Assembly (NCBI RefSeq): GCF_963855985.1
Contig: NC_087097.1
Span: 6,047,001-6,111,000, forward strand
Source: Ostrinia nubilalis
Taxonomy: Eukaryota > Arthropoda > Insecta > Lepidoptera > Crambidae
Direction: 5' to 3'
Length of the DNA: 64,000 nt
Positions 12,737 through 25,990 of the stretch are shown one piece after another (position 1 is the first letter of the stretch; each line of letters opens with the position of its first letter). The notes under the pieces were generated by a model. The model saw nothing but the letters and a program-made list of their open reading frames with translations, was not told the origin of the DNA and made no database searches. A program made the position numbers and the translations under genes.

Positions 12737-13060
12737 GACAGTTTATCGGCTAGAATACACAAGACCACACAAACCATTCTAACATAAGCTTTTGGCGTGA
12801 GGCAATGAAGCGAGAATATTCTTTGCTTTTCCAGAAATATAAGCCAACGTACTATTAAACTGTCTGACATTTATTGATACCCACGAATCATTTAATTTGT
12901 GAGTCATATAATCTGACGAATAGAAATAAGTAGATACTAACTACTACTTGTATCACAACTTACCACATTTTTAGGATCTCATTAATTTTTCAAGATTAAT
13001 TAATATTATTAATTCCTTAAAACTAACACACTGTTTTTTTTTCTAAGTTTGTCTATGCTC

Positions 13061-13112
13061 AGGAGGCCCATGTTCAGCAGTGGACGCCCTATGGCTGAGG
13101 TGATGATGATGA
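13061..13112 (+). repeat. Non-LTR retrotransposon 3' tip
   Basis: Contains AGGCCCATGTTCAGCAGTGG and CTATGGCTGAGGTGATGATG, the last ~50 bases of the family with its TGATGATG tail. Confidence 0.65.
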
Positions 13113-13496
13113 AGTTTCTGTCTTCCCATTCATTTTTCTAGACTATTCCATTAAACTTACTCCCTCTGGAGTGATTGAATACTGAAAAAGCAACTAAAAC
13201 TCTGGCGTTCCTTTTCACACTTTCCTGTGACTTGTTTGTCAAACTGTCAATCGATGCGGTTTTATCGACGAAAGGTTTGTTTTTACTCTAAATATGGGGC
13301 TCCACGTGCTTCAAACTATATAAGTAGGTAAGTACCTACTGTAGATTATGTATAGCCTCTGATAGAGGCAAGCCACGTGTAGCCGATATGTAAACTTTGA
13401 TGAATGTGAAATTCAATACAGGCGTAGTAAAATTATGAAAAATAAATTAAAAAAACATATTTTTATAATAAAAACAACCTTGTTCTGTCTTATTCT

Positions 13497-13705
13497 ATCT
13501 AATATTATAAATGCGAAAGTAACTCTGTCTGCCTGTCTGTATTGCTTTCACGCCTAAACCACTGAACAGACTTTGATGAAATTTGGCATAGAGATAGTTT
13601 GAGTCCCGGGAAAGGATATAGGATAGTTATTACCCGGTTTTTGAACCAAGTTTTTCTGTGACAGACAAAATTCAACGCGGGCGAAGCCGCGGGTGAAAAG
13701 CTAGT
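13497..13705 (+). mobile_element. Helitron-like non-autonomous element
   Basis: CTAATATTATAAATGCGAAA start, CGCGGGCGAAGCCGCGGG hairpin and CTAGT end; close relative of 5059-5269 and 25745-25990. Confidence 0.65.
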
Positions 13706-14258
13706 GCTTAATAAGATAGAGCTAAATGACCTTACATTCTCTAAAAGAAATGATACTTTTAGAATTATTATTGGTTACTTCACCCAAAGTGGATGGAAAA
13801 TACAACACAAAGCTGAACTCTACGAATATTAAAATTCATGTTTTACCTTTTATCACTGAGCTCTGAAGTAGTTTTATAATAGGTGCTATTTTCTATATGT
13901 AGGTATAACTAGCACCATTAAACGCCTAACAGCATAAAAAAATACATTAGCAAATATTTAATGAAGATTAATAGTAAAATAGCGCTGCTAAGTCGAGCTG
14001 AGTAGGCATTTTAAGTAGCAATTACCATAAGTCGGCCCTTTAGAAGGAAAATTAATTATCCAATAGTTACCTACCTTATGTTTTATAAGACCCATACAAC
14101 CTCAAGTTAAACTGTACACATTTTCACCTTATTCAAGTAGTAGAAACAATTTTGTCACAAGGATTCAGTGCGATTTATTTATTTTTTCAGGACTAAACTT
14201 CGATCAATATGTCATATTATAGCCTAGGCATAATTACGATCGAATTAAAAAGAGTACG

Positions 14259-14356
14259 TAGACGCAGGCCGCTACCAACCGGGCAACATGGAAAGCATTG
14301 GGGGAGGCCTATGTTCAACAGTGGACGTCCTATGGCTGAGATGATGATAATGATGA
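14259..14356 (+). repeat. Non-LTR retrotransposon 3' end
   Basis: Encodes the A(G)RYQP/WKALGEAYVQQWTSYG-like end and finishes in ATGATGATAATGATGAC. Same family as 47904-48128. Confidence 0.7.
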
Positions 14357-16418
14357 CGTAGACCTTAATTTGATTGTTATTCTAATTATAGCCTTCATAA
14401 TAGAAAGGTTCAAAAGACTTAGAATAAACTACCGAATAGGCTATGCCTTTGCGGACACAATTATCTTCGCGCACTTCGGCGCTTAATGCCTATTATAATC
14501 TCTAGAATAGAAAATAAGTAAGCAAACCTATTCTTTAGAATAAAATATCTGTCTGGTGGAAACTTTTTCAGGTTACATACGTCAGTTCAGTACAGTTTAT
14601 TCAGAAATCGTATATTATAAGAAGTAAAATATTTACAAAATTAACGAAATAAAACAATGGACTGTTTGACTTATAAATGCTTTTAAATCTTGTAAGTCAA
14701 CAGCAAAAATTTCAAATCTTTTCGAACGATGCGTCACAAAGTTTAAAAAACAAATCGTTGAAAAACAACAGAAATACGACTAATGTGTTGACAAACCCAA
14801 ACAAACCCAATGAATCATGGCAGAACAAACCCGACTGCAGAAACGCAAATAGCATCAAGATAGCTATCGGTTTATACAGTTCGATACAAAAAAAAACACT
14901 CATTCGTCAATGTCAATATCTAATCCCCATACTAAAATTACACGATTAGTTTGGTTTACTAACAGTTTATTTAAAAAAAAGAATCAAAACTACCCGAAGA
15001 TAAGTTGTTATTTGATAGTGCTTTAATAATATTAACTATTGTTTGCATGATGTAAACTTTGAGATTTATTTATGTACGCGAGGTGTTTTTGTTTTTCGCT
15101 GTTTGATTATTTTTTTATTACAGCTAAACTCTTTGGAAAAGGTAAAGGAGGAAAGAAATTTGGAAAATGCGTTTTAAACCTAGGTAACCTAGGTACCTAC
15201 TTAATTATTACGTAAATATAAAAAAATATTTTTTATTTAAAAAGGTGACATATTTTTCCACCCAACTGTAGTTACAGCATTTGGCCTGAAGCCATGTGAT
15301 CCTGCCATTCGTCGGACTTCCTTTGATATGTATGAACAAAATCCAGTTTGAATTTCATAGTCAACGCGACTGCCAAAACGAATTAAGTCGGTTTTTAAAG
15401 CAAATCACATCATTATTTATGTAGTAATGGCACAACAATCAAAAGTAAGTAACATAGTAATCTGACCCACACAGATGACAACTTAGGTACTTACCATATA
15501 AAAACAAAAAGTGCAAATCAGTCCCTGAATCAAATTAAAAGTTTGATAAAATTCTCATCCATTTTGCCGAATGGTCCCAAATCGTTTCGATTCTGAAACT
15601 TTGCAAAGCTGTTTTTAAAATCCATCATCACTTTTTCCGTCCAAAAGGTTATTTTTGTTAGGTCTTTATTCGTTTTCTCTCGTAACAAAGCCAGCCAAAC
15701 AAAAACAAGCAACCTAATCACCTAAAGCCTAAAAGTAAATTTTCATATTTTATAAAATAAATAATAGGTTGACTATGTTTTTTAAAAGTTGAAATAAATT
15801 AGATATGATCAAGTCTCAGTTTCATTGCAACCTACATCTTTCTATATCCTTCTAAAAGAAAAATAACGTTTCACGTAAAATCCAGTAAAGTATTAACTAC
15901 GCAAAGACGCTTTACCACGTTTCTTCAAGATTTTCCCTTAAATTATGCATTAATCTGTATAAAACTGGTCAAAATTTAGTATGCATTAAATTCTAAAGCA
16001 AAAAAAAGCGTATGTCCTTCAGTTTTTGATTAAAAATACTTATACATGGACCGACTGATCTTTCCTGGCTATGAATAGCTAATTCATCCACCAATCACTG
16101 CTAAACCTGGGTGCCCAGGTGCACAATTAAAATATCCACTTGGAGCATTTTAATGAACTTTACCTTGTGTTACATTTTGTACGCGAGAAGGAGGAAAATG
16201 TATTATGACGTCTGTTTGTCTTATGAAAGAGGTAACAGAATGGGAGGTTAAGATGATTTATTTTAAAAAGTATGCTTCATAAACGTGAAGTATGAGAGTG
16301 TGAGCTAAGATGTTTTATGACCTAAATACAAACAAACAATATTGCTTTAAACTTTTGTATCTCCAGTGTTTAATAGTATATATTTTGTACCTTCTTATGA
16401 CATGAATGTGAATCTCAA

Positions 16419-16456
16419 ATTTGTTAAAGTTAAAGTAAGATGGTGCAACCCAGCCT
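16419..16456. repeat. MITE fragment, GGCTGAGTTGCACC family
   Basis: One end only: AAAGTTAAAGTAAGATGGTG then CAACCCAGCC. Confidence 0.6.
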
Positions 16457-17654
16457 AAGTAATCTCAAAATTCGGTTCAGTTTCATTCAACGCTGCAATT
16501 AAAAATCACATTTTAATTTATGTTTTAAAGCTTAACTGCTTCTTGGAAATAGCGAACGAAAACTGAAAAGTATCGAGTTATAAGCCACCAAGCTGTTCCA
16601 ACCAGACCGCACTAATCCACGTGCAATTAGCTGTACGGAACCCCGTTGCAAGCAATTTGGGGTTCCAACGTTGTCGGAATAGGAAACCACAAGGACTGGG
16701 AAAAACAAAGTTCTGGCTCGCGTTGGCAGTTTGGAGCACGAAATAAAAGTCATTTAAGTTGCTATGCCACTCGTTACGTGCAGTTCGATTTAGTTTGAAA
16801 TATTTGGAAACAATGGCTGTACTTCTGTTCGTGCCTTGATTAAAAGACGACCATTATTCGTACGTCATACCTGTAACTCCTAAATGAATATGCAGGAGTT
16901 GATATGCTTCTCATACAGTATAATTCCTGACATCAACCGTTTAGTGAGATTCTTCTCACTAAATAACGAGAACTAAACGGAAAATGCATCAAAGTTACCT
17001 ACCTCTGTCAATAGGTACCTACAGTCGACAGCACATTAAGACCGAAAACTGTAAGGTAGTAGATACAGTAGAAACTTTACAGCATTAAAATTAACATTAC
17101 TATAGTCTGTAGGTACCCCTGTACAAAACTTAAAAACTATAGACCTTAACATTCTTCCACAACATAAGCATTTTGGATCGTATCGTACCTACTTCCACTA
17201 CATTCACAGACTAAGGTTGTTGACCCGGTCTTCCCAGCTTGGATATTCTCACAGTGTCACATAAAATCTGACACTAAAGCTGTTACAGCTCACACCGAGA
17301 AATTTACGCCCAGTTGTTAAGCTAGTTGGCAAAAATAAACAGCTTGTTAGGACGTTCATTCAGCTATACATATAAAGTAGGTATAGAGTGCGGCTTTTGA
17401 TTTGTTGAACTCTACACCTATGTCAAAATATATTACAGCCGTTTCGTTAAAAAAGTAATGAATAGTTATTAAACACTTTTCACTTTACGCCCATGTGGAT
17501 AGCGAAAAGGTCAAGCCACATTATTTTACCTAAGTCTGATGGAAGTTAGGATTTCTTAGAGAAGCTACGAGATCTGATAACTTTGGACAAAGCGAGCTAA
17601 TAGTCTCGTCTTGGCAACATTTTACATCAAAATGTTTATGGTGAATTTTAAATA

Positions 17655-17685
17655 AACAACTAGAAAAAATCGAACTGCCTAAGTT
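17655..17685 (-). repeat. Short fragment of the tRNA-like SINE tail
   Basis: GAAAAAATCGAACTGCCTAA matches the outer arm of 46147-46320; similarity ends at about 17680. Confidence 0.35.
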
Positions 17686-18427
17686 TATGGTGGTTCGACA
17701 TTATGATCAATCACAGGAAAAAATCTGGGACTCGAAATAAACATGAGTTTTGAGCACTGTTTTATAATACGGAACTGAATCTTGTGACTAAAATCGGGAC
17801 TAAAAAATATTTCAGTGAGTTCATACTTAAACTAATTACACACATTTTCCAGGAAAGTAAAAACGTTAATTACCTACTGCGGCTTACAAAAGCTTGATTC
17901 ATCCTTTGTTTGCATAATGCAACTCAGTGTAAAATCCGAACGTTTGCAGCCGAAGTATTTTTACGAAAATGGGTCAGTACTTTACGTCCCATAATTTCAG
18001 TGTAAAAATAATGAAAAGAATTGATGCATGAGCTGGCCTTTGTTTTAACTCTGAATATTTAGTTAGAAATTGGAACAAAACCTTTTGTTTAATTTATCCT
18101 ACATAACCTGTCATGTTTTTGATCAATATCACGTGTTAATAAAAACAGGGAATGTTTATAATGTATCATCAGTTTCTATCAGGTGACATGCTGACCAGCA
18201 AGCAACGTTTAAGGCCAACAAGTTTAAGGCTGGCTCCACACGATAGCCTCAACATTGGTACCAGTACCACTCGCCCAATATGAGGATCTAGAAAGTAGTA
18301 TTGTCAATCCCACCAAAAACATTCTGTAAAAAACTAGCCAAGTCTCGATGGAGCTGCTTGTTTATCTCTAAAAAGTAATGAAATCTAGACAAAGTCGTGC
18401 CAAGTCTATGGTTCCCCACTGCGATTT

Positions 18428-18686
18428 CTTTATTATTATAGTTAATGTTGTGTGACTTGGCCGTTGAACAATCTTTATTAAGATTTTTATACATAAGTAT
18501 TATTGAAATACGCAGCTTTATTAAGTCTACAATTGACTGGTTATTGAATCAACGTTTTCCAAGTGGCAATTTTCCATCGTCAATGGGTAGCGTTTCTGGT
18601 GACAGATTGGTGCAATGGTGTCATGGAACACCTGGTTTTGTACCCTTCAACGGCCAAGTCACACAACATTAACTATAATAATAAAG
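18428..18686. repeat. Perfect 41-bp inverted repeat with 177-bp loop
   Basis: CTTTATTATTATAGTTAATG... at 18428-18468 recurs as an exact reverse complement at 18646-18686. No mismatch in 41 bases. A short ORF spans it but has no recognised domain. Confidence 0.8.
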
Positions 18687-20587
18687 ATACACGAATAAGA
18701 TACCACTGAATCTACCTTTAGGTACTATGTTTTCTGGTCCAATGTACCACCGCTTAGCGTAGAGTGGCCACTAATTGTGACGGACAAATAATTTATTTGG
18801 CAAACACGAGTCACTTCCTATTGGAAAATAATTGGGACACGGAAGTAATTTTGTAAATTTCGAGCGTAAAATTCGTCCCATATAGGTAACTGAATTAAAG
18901 AGCGTTCGCTATTGACCTAGTTATCCTAAAAGGCCAATCGCATCAAAAAGGTAATTACGAATATTTTATTCTTAAAGTGAACGTTATCGTATGTAAACTA
19001 TGATTTTGGACTAAATAAAAAAAATCTTACTTCTTTCTTTCTTTCTATCGGGTCTTAGTAATTATCGTTATCGAATTATTTTACTACACTGAACTGAAAA
19101 GAAAAAGGGTCAGTTAGAAAATCTAAATATCTTTAAAAATACCTCTAAATATTGAATTCATTCAAGCTTGTTAATTTTAATAAATTTAAAATAAATAAAA
19201 ATGCGTAGGCTTTCCAGTATGATTTGTTTTATAAAGCTAGGTCAAGTACTTTTGAAGATACTGAAGATTTTTTACCCACTCCTCTTTCATTGTGGTCAGG
19301 TATATTTACAGTTGCTTTAGCACTTCAATAGTTTATGAATAAAATAACCATTGAGGTTAACAGAAGTAGAGAATGTAATTACTATACAAATTCTACTTAC
19401 ATTTTCTTTCTGTTCCCAATAATTGTACAAAATACATATCCCCAAACCGCTTTACGGTGAACGTACGAGTATTTTGTAATTCAAAACATACAATTTGTGT
19501 TTTACTCGTTATTCCTTTTCACAAATTCTCATCGGAGTTTTCGTAATAGGATGTTTTGTGAGCTCCAAATAAGAAGAAAGCCACCAAACACAGATGTAAT
19601 TTTGTTTGTAAACAGAGACGATAATCTCTTAATCTCGTCCCCAGTGGTGCACCTTGTAATTAGAATTGTATTGGTTTTATGTTGGTAAAGTAATTTTGAA
19701 AGAGTTTTCTGAATTATTACAATTCAATGTTTTATTTATGTGTGGTAAAAATTAAGCTAAGTATGTGGTGTGAACATTTTTCAGCTTTGTAAATATCTTT
19801 AGTTGTAATTAAAAAGCGTAAACGTACTATATGTAGGTAGAGCGCCCCCTAACTAGTAGGTGAACCCTAAAGTTCTAATAACTATTACTGACAAATCACA
19901 AAGCTATAAATTAAAACTTATCTGACGATGGTAATATCGGCTCTTAAAAATAAAAGATAATAATTGATGCATAATTTGAATCTTTTTAAAAATCTATTGC
20001 CTCAGGTGGGTTGCCTTCAAATCTTATAATCATCATCTACCTGCATACAAATATTTCAAATCACTTTCGAAATATTCTTTCTTAGGTTTATTTGACATAC
20101 CTACATAAATAAAAACTACCCACATTCCGCAGTTGCTCAAATAGACGCTTAATTTCATATTACCTACTAATTCATTTAAAAGTACCTACCTCTGCTCTCA
20201 AAGGCTTATGTTAAACATCATGAACTCAAACAAATGGAATTTAAACACCAACTCGTACTTCGTCCATATTTACTTGTGCCCAGGGAACGAACAAAACTAG
20301 AGGTAGCAGTTCGCAGAAAAACTTTTTCTGAATTTTTTACTCCAGCGCGTGTACTCGTAGTTACTGAAAATGTAACTGGAGAGCGCGTACAGAAAAATAA
20401 AATAAAAAAGGGATATTCGAGTTACATTCGCGTGCAGTGGGCGAATGCGAGTTACACTTTCCAGTCCGTAAATTTTCATCCCTATCGGTGATATTTAGAT
20501 GTAAACTAAGGACTCACTGTTAAAACCATTTCCAATATCTGTTTCTAATTCGAGTGATGTAAGTTTTTAATTAGTTTGTAGTTTATC
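18687..20587. other. No gene seen
   Basis: AT-rich; a TTTC run at 19028-19047. The ORF at 20234-20491 overlaps locally palindromic sequence (GCGCGTGTACTCGTAGTTAC region) and has no recognised domain. Confidence 0.45.
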
Positions 20588-20735
20588 TTACTAATATTAT
20601 AAACGCGAAAGTTTATATGGATGTCTGAATGTCAACATGTTTGTTACTCTTTCACGCAAAAACTACTGAACGGATTTTGATGAAACCTTACAGTATTATT
20701 GTCTATAACCCAGAATAACTTATAAGCTATCACAA
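20588..20735 (+). mobile_element. Helitron-like element, 3' truncated
   Basis: CTTACTAATATTATAAACGC start and TTCACGCAAAAACTACTGAA interior, then similarity stops near AAGCTATCAC; the hairpin and CTAGT end are missing. Confidence 0.5.
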
Positions 20736-20787
20736 TTTTTTTTATAACAAAATATGAATAAATGTTTATTTAAACACTATCCCCAAA

Positions 20788-20825
20788 GGTATATTTTGGT
20801 TGACAGAGTTCAACCAAAATATACC
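20788..20825. repeat. Short perfect hairpin
   Basis: GGTATATTTTGGTTGA and its exact complement around a six-base loop. Confidence 0.6.
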
Positions 20826-21149
20826 GTTTAAATTGACATTTAGTATGGAAAGATGAAATAGATGGAAGATTAAATAAAATATATCTAAATTATGACAAGG
20901 TATGCTTCTACGCTTCTGTATTCATCTCGAAGCCAACCTGTGTCGGCGGTGTTGACTTTCAGAACATATTTCGGTACAGTCGATTTAAATGGAAGGTAAA
21001 TTAGATTTGTTCTCTGATATTGTTTTAACCACATGTTTCATTTGAACGTTATTCATTACTAATGACTTTTCAGTAGTAACAATGCCTTTTAGCGGTATAA
21101 AATGGAATTTCAACTATTATGATCTTTAAAAAAAACGGAGTTTGCGAAA

Positions 21150-21345
21150 TGAATCTATATAATTTATAAAAGCGAAAGGTCACTGATTGACTGACTCACT
21201 CATCACGAAATCTCAGAAACTACAAGTGCTAGGAGTCTCAAATTTTGCATGGGGGTTCCATTTAGAACGTAGGTGCTCACTAAGACGGGATTTTGCAAAA
21301 TTAAACCCCTAAGGGGGTAAAACGGGATCCTTAATCCTGAAAATA
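21150..21345 (+). mobile_element. Helitron-like fragment of another subfamily
   Basis: TATAATTTATAAAAGCGAAA start, then GATTGACTGACTCACTCATC and AAACCCCTAAGGGGGTAAAA. The CTAGT end is not seen. Confidence 0.4.
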
Positions 21346-21991
21346 TCTCCTATAATAACTACACAAGACGCCTCAATGTTTAGCTTAATATGCTGTCGTT
21401 TTTACTTTGCTCCGTGAAGCGATTTCTAAATTTCTCTCACGAATAATACTAACTTAGTCAAGGCAGTCTGACGCCTTAGTAGGACCTATCGAGGTACATA
21501 AAACACCTACAGAGCCTTTCAAGTCTGACATCACATTCCATACAGCCCACACAATAAAACGATCAACAAATTAATAACAACCATAACGACAACCCATTCC
21601 AAAGTTAAAAAACTCATCACCACCCACAACCAACCTACAATTTACTTCTACCGTCGAAATTTCTATCGATTCACCCCGACCTGTCCCTGAGCCAATAGTA
21701 TTGTATTTAGACATATAAACAAGGCAGTCGATCAATAGCAATCATTAGATCGACCCATATAAGTTGACCTGTATATAGCGAAAACGACACATTACCAGAT
21801 TGTCCATTTGAGAATCAAAGAAATTAGTTTGGCTGACGCGAGCTGGTTTAAGCCTGTGTAGTCCTACTTTACTGTTACAAAGGAACAATACCTAGGTATT
21901 AAAATACATTATAACGTTTCCCACGACACCTTTCAGTAGGAAGCAATTATAACACGTCAACGTCACTTACACGTGTTCAAACCCATATTTT

Positions 21992-22090
21992 TAAGGCTGG
22001 GTTACATCATCTTACTTTTTAACAAAGGTAAAAAATCTGTCAAACTCCATACAAAAAACGCCGGTTATCGTTAAAGTTAGGTGGTCCTAA
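21992..22090. mobile_element. MITE, GGCTGAGTTGCACC family, diverged
   Basis: GGCTGGGTTACATCATCTTA start, TCAAACTCCATACAAAAAAC core and GTTAAAGTTAGGTGGT end; reverse orientation relative to 12619-12736. Confidence 0.6.
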
Positions 22091-22669
22091 ATGTCATAGT
22101 ATGGTTCTAAAAGGATTCCACGTAATAGTAGCTAAAGCTATGTTGGGAAAAAGGTAAGAAACAAGTATTCTATTACGGACCATTTAATAGACCTTCCTTT
22201 AACAGTAATGGAGTAAAAAAAGACAGTTTTAAGAACTTTTTGGTATGAATATAAAGTATGCAATAACGCAAAAGTGCGACCGAAACTTACATCGCATGTT
22301 GCTACACTCCTGCATTGTAGAATTGAGATGTATGCGATGTATGCATGCAAATCTACCTAGTGGATTCTAGCTGCCTAGAATATGATTTCTACGCGAACAA
22401 TGTTGCGGGCATAGCTAGTATAGTAACACTTGAAATGACTAACGTTATATACATACATAGGTGAGATACATTTTCAGGGCCTGAAGTTAAAACAATGCCG
22501 TACTTAGCTGCTGTTATGAAAATAAAATTGAATAACGTTTTATTTGGGTCCAATTTCGTGCCTATTGTTGTATTAATTCGTACCTATTAAACTCCAAAAT
22601 TACTCATAAAAATCTCATAAAACTCATTTAATTTTGCAAATAGGCTTTTAAAAAGCACTTAATAAATTG

Positions 22670-22830
22670 GGACGTGTAACGTCCCAGTTTTAACCCTACC
22701 ACTGCTTCGGGACAATAAATGGGCTAGTGCTGAGAAGCAGCGCAAGAAACTCAGTCACTATTGTCAGCCTCCTTTTCAAGGGTTTACAGTCTTTAAAATA
22801 TACATAGTCATAATAAGTATTGACGCTAGC
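22670..22830 (-). repeat. Dispersed repeat, reverse copy of 54991-55135
   Basis: CACTGCTTCGGGACAATAAA, AGAAACTCAGTCACTATTGT and GTCAGCCTCCTTTTCAAGGG look like the lepidopteran repeat seen in amylase intron 4. A short minus-strand ORF passes through it without a recognisable domain. Confidence 0.4.
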
Positions 22831-24006
22831 TAGGCGGTTAAACATTCCAAACATTTTAATATAAATGGAATCAACATAGCGTCCATTCAGCTTGAACCAC
22901 GGCAAAGTGTAAAACCTTGCCACACCATGAAAATCAGCCATTTACCGTAGAAACCATTATTGGGTGAGCGCTACAGGCAAGTTTCCAAAATACATAGCAA
23001 ATACCTAGGCATATCTACCTACTGCTTTATTCATTTTGCCCTAACGAACCTATTCACTCATCGTCTTCGCAACGCATCTTACAAAATGTAAAAGGTGAGT
23101 TTAACAACATAATTTAAATTTTCACGAGCCCGTCTGAGTCGGGACTTTCATGAATATTAAATGCTTTAGTCTGAGGCGCCAGTGTGGACAAGTCTCGTAA
23201 AAAAAATTTCGAGATTATCTATGAAATACAGCCGTTGTAAAGTGGCGAAAAGAAAATAAATAGCGTGGGTAGTTTAAAAATTCAGCGCAAGTTGTTTATG
23301 AACCTAGACTCGTAAATCTTTTACTGAGTTCAATATTGAGAGATTTCAATCTACTTTGGAGAGATTCTCGATAAAACATAATTCGAACTGTTAGAGCTAG
23401 AGTAAGCTTAATCCCAGTTGGCTACGCGCTAGTCGCCGCTTAGCATAGTGTGCGATAAACATAAGTAATCTCATTTTCATGTTCCACAAATAAATAGGTA
23501 ACAAGTACAAAGTAAATTAGTCAATACTTGTCAGAAAAATTGGTAAAGACAGCCGTCCAATAACGATTCGGGGTGCCTTAACAAAATAATATTTTACATT
23601 GGTAGCAACTTTAAGACATTGCAGGCTCGGAAAAAAGTCTATGATGTCGTGCTTTGAAGGGTACATTAAGCCGTCTGTCCTGTACTCCGATAGCTTATAA
23701 AATCTGACACTATGTCATTACTACCATACAATAGAAGATGAAGAAGATAGAGGTGCCTCTTCCAAAAGCCACTTAAGTATCCATGATAGAACATGACCTA
23801 TGGTGAAAGAATCATGGCACCCCAATCTAGTGGAAAAACACGACTGTCTTACAGTTAACTAAATAGACACGAACAAAACCAGAATTATTCAGTATACTTT
23901 GTACAGACAACAGCACGTCAGACTATACAAATGTTTGTTGCATTATAGTGCCTATGACCACTACATAAGATCACAGTGTTTAGGTACCTTAACGAACATA
24001 ATGATC
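22831..24006. other. No gene seen
   Basis: Only short chance ORFs. A stretch around 23880-23960 (ACAGACAACAGCACGTCAG) resembles pieces near 17028 and 63261, perhaps a small dispersed repeat. Confidence 0.45.
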
Positions 24007-24014
24007 CTATAAAA

Positions 24015-24474
24015 TAGGGATGTTATGGATATGTAGTTTCGGTTATGGAATGGATACGGTAACGGATATAGGAATAATATTATACCGGTTACGGTTACGG
24101 ATATTTTTTTTATTTCGGATATCCGAAAGCTACAAATACAAATACAAAATCATTTATTGTTCGCCTTCGGTTACGGTTACGGATATCTGTGCTTTAGAAT
24201 GCAATTAGCAATAGTTGTCCAACACGGTTCATACATCGCCGCACACTTTACATCGAATAAAAAGTAATAAAAAAATTGATACTAGATGGCATTATACAGG
24301 TAAATCAGGCTGTTATGCCTTTACACATAATGCTATACAAAAAACAATTTTAAACTGCCTACATCCGAAACTATCCGAAACTTTTGAATCGGTTACGGTT
24401 ACGGTTTCGGATATTATTTTATTTCGGATATCCAAAAGTTTCGGTTACGGTTACGGATACCCATAACATCCCTT
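24015..24474. mobile_element. hAT-like MITE with 8-bp target duplication
   Basis: Termini TAGGGATGTTATGG and its complement (ending CCATAACATCCCTT) form inverted repeats differing only at the second base. They are flanked by CTATAAAA (24007-24014) and CTATAAAC (24475-24482), a 7/8 matching duplication of hAT length. Subterminal zones near both ends carry repeated GGTTACGG and TTTCGGATAT motifs, likely transposase-binding repeats. 460 bases, no coding. Confidence 0.65.
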
Positions 24475-24727
24475 CTATAAACAAACCGTACATACATAAT
24501 ACCGGTAATTTTCGTTTCGGTGTCCAATAATTATTTATTCAACGTATCGATTTCCACAAATTTGTGCTTTGTTTTTCAACGGTAATGACACGATAAATTA
24601 AATGTCTGCCTACAATACGTTTAGGTAGAAAATGTTTAGCTTTTTCCTTTATACGGCTTATTTGAAAGTTTTAAGTCTTCATTTGTAGAACATGTAATCA
24701 GATATTTTATCCAACAATTTTAATTTA

Positions 24728-24960
24728 TACTTACTAATATTATAAAGCTGAATAGTTTGGTTGAACGCACTAATCTCAGAAACTACAGGACTGTTTTCAA
24801 AAATGTTGGATAGTTCAATGAGTAGGCTATTGATTAGGCTATATATTATCATGCTATAATGATACAATCAATAGGAACAGAGCATCAATGAAAAATGTTG
24901 GAGAAAAGGGAAAATTATTCAACTGTTTTCACGCGTACGAAGTCGCGGGCACACAGCGGT
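24728..24960 (+). mobile_element. Degenerate Helitron-like fragment
   Basis: CTTACTAATATTATAAAGCT start, AATCTCAGAAACTACAGGAC interior and CGCGTACGAAGTCGCGGGCA near 24935. Boundaries are uncertain. Confidence 0.35.
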
Positions 24961-25744
24961 ATTGTATACCTACAGACTTTAATTTTAGATTTAGAGTTAC
25001 TTTACAGAACTCTTCTGAACCATTAGTATTTAGTTCATTTCATACCGCATATACCTATGCCCTTCAAATTACCAGTAACTTCGTTCAAAACCTACAGTTT
25101 CTACGAGTCACATGTCCCTGACAAGTAATATCGCCTTCGAAGTATAAAAACATAAGCTACGTAACAAATTGGAAAATATAAATAGAACGACAATAGGCTA
25201 GATGTTATTTATGAAAACATAAAAATAGTTCGATCTCACAAATAGGTCGATGAGTGACACAATAGCGTACTAATCAATAGAGTTAGCTTCAACACAAATT
25301 AGTGTAATTGCACTGCATATTGATTGCCTTTTGGAACAATGCAGTGGCAGTCATCATCATTAGTCATGTCGGTCATAAGGATTTTCCATACTGAATGCGA
25401 TCTGCAGTCTGTTTAAAGGCTGGTCTTAGAATCGCGTTAACACACTGTCAGCCGAAATGTATGAAGGTCAGTGCATTGTTTTTTAATTAAACTTATTATT
25501 TAACAATGCACTATACATAATGCAGACTTACTTATAGGGAACTCAGAAGTAAATATTCTATTTTCTATAAGTTAGGAGAAAATACCAAATCAAACCCATT
25601 TCAAAACGTGCCTACACTAAATAATTAACTATATTAATACTCGAAATAATTATCTAAGTACAAAGGAAGGCGTAGAAGATCTCTTAGATATCCGTATCAA
25701 GATGAAATAGTAAATTAATACTAAATTATTTACAGCACAATCCC

Positions 25745-25771
25745 AACTAATATTATAAATGCGAAAGTAAC

Positions 25772-25808
<37 letters not shown>

Positions 25809-25990
25809 TACGCTTTCCCGCTTAAACCTCGCAACCGATTTTGATGAAATTTGGCATAGAGATAGTTTGAGTCCCGGGAAAGAACATAGGATAGTTTTTA
25901 TCCCGGTTTTTGAAACAGGGACGCGCGCGATAAAGTTTTTCTGTGACAGACAAAATTCCACGCGGGCGAAGCCGCGGGCGGAAAGCTAGT
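25745..25990 (+). mobile_element. Helitron-like element with expanded (GTCT)n
   Basis: Same termini as its relatives (ACTAATATTATAAATGCG ... GAAGCCGCGGGCGG, CTAGT). It differs by an internal run of about eight GTCT units at 25773-25808, where the other copies have two or three. Read from the minus strand it opens a frame with TDRQTDRQTDR, which is repeat coding, not a gene. Confidence 0.65.

Larger units (their letters stand above)
14357..18427. other. No gene seen
   Basis: About 4 kb of AT-rich sequence with only the small MITE and SINE fragments listed. ORFs at 14677-14949 (Asn/Lys-rich) and 16532-16753 look like chance. Confidence 0.5.

Noticed and set aside
20234..20491. 85-codon ORF on the plus strand
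   Set aside because: It overlaps local inverted sequence, has no known domain, and an overlapping ORF exists on the other strand.
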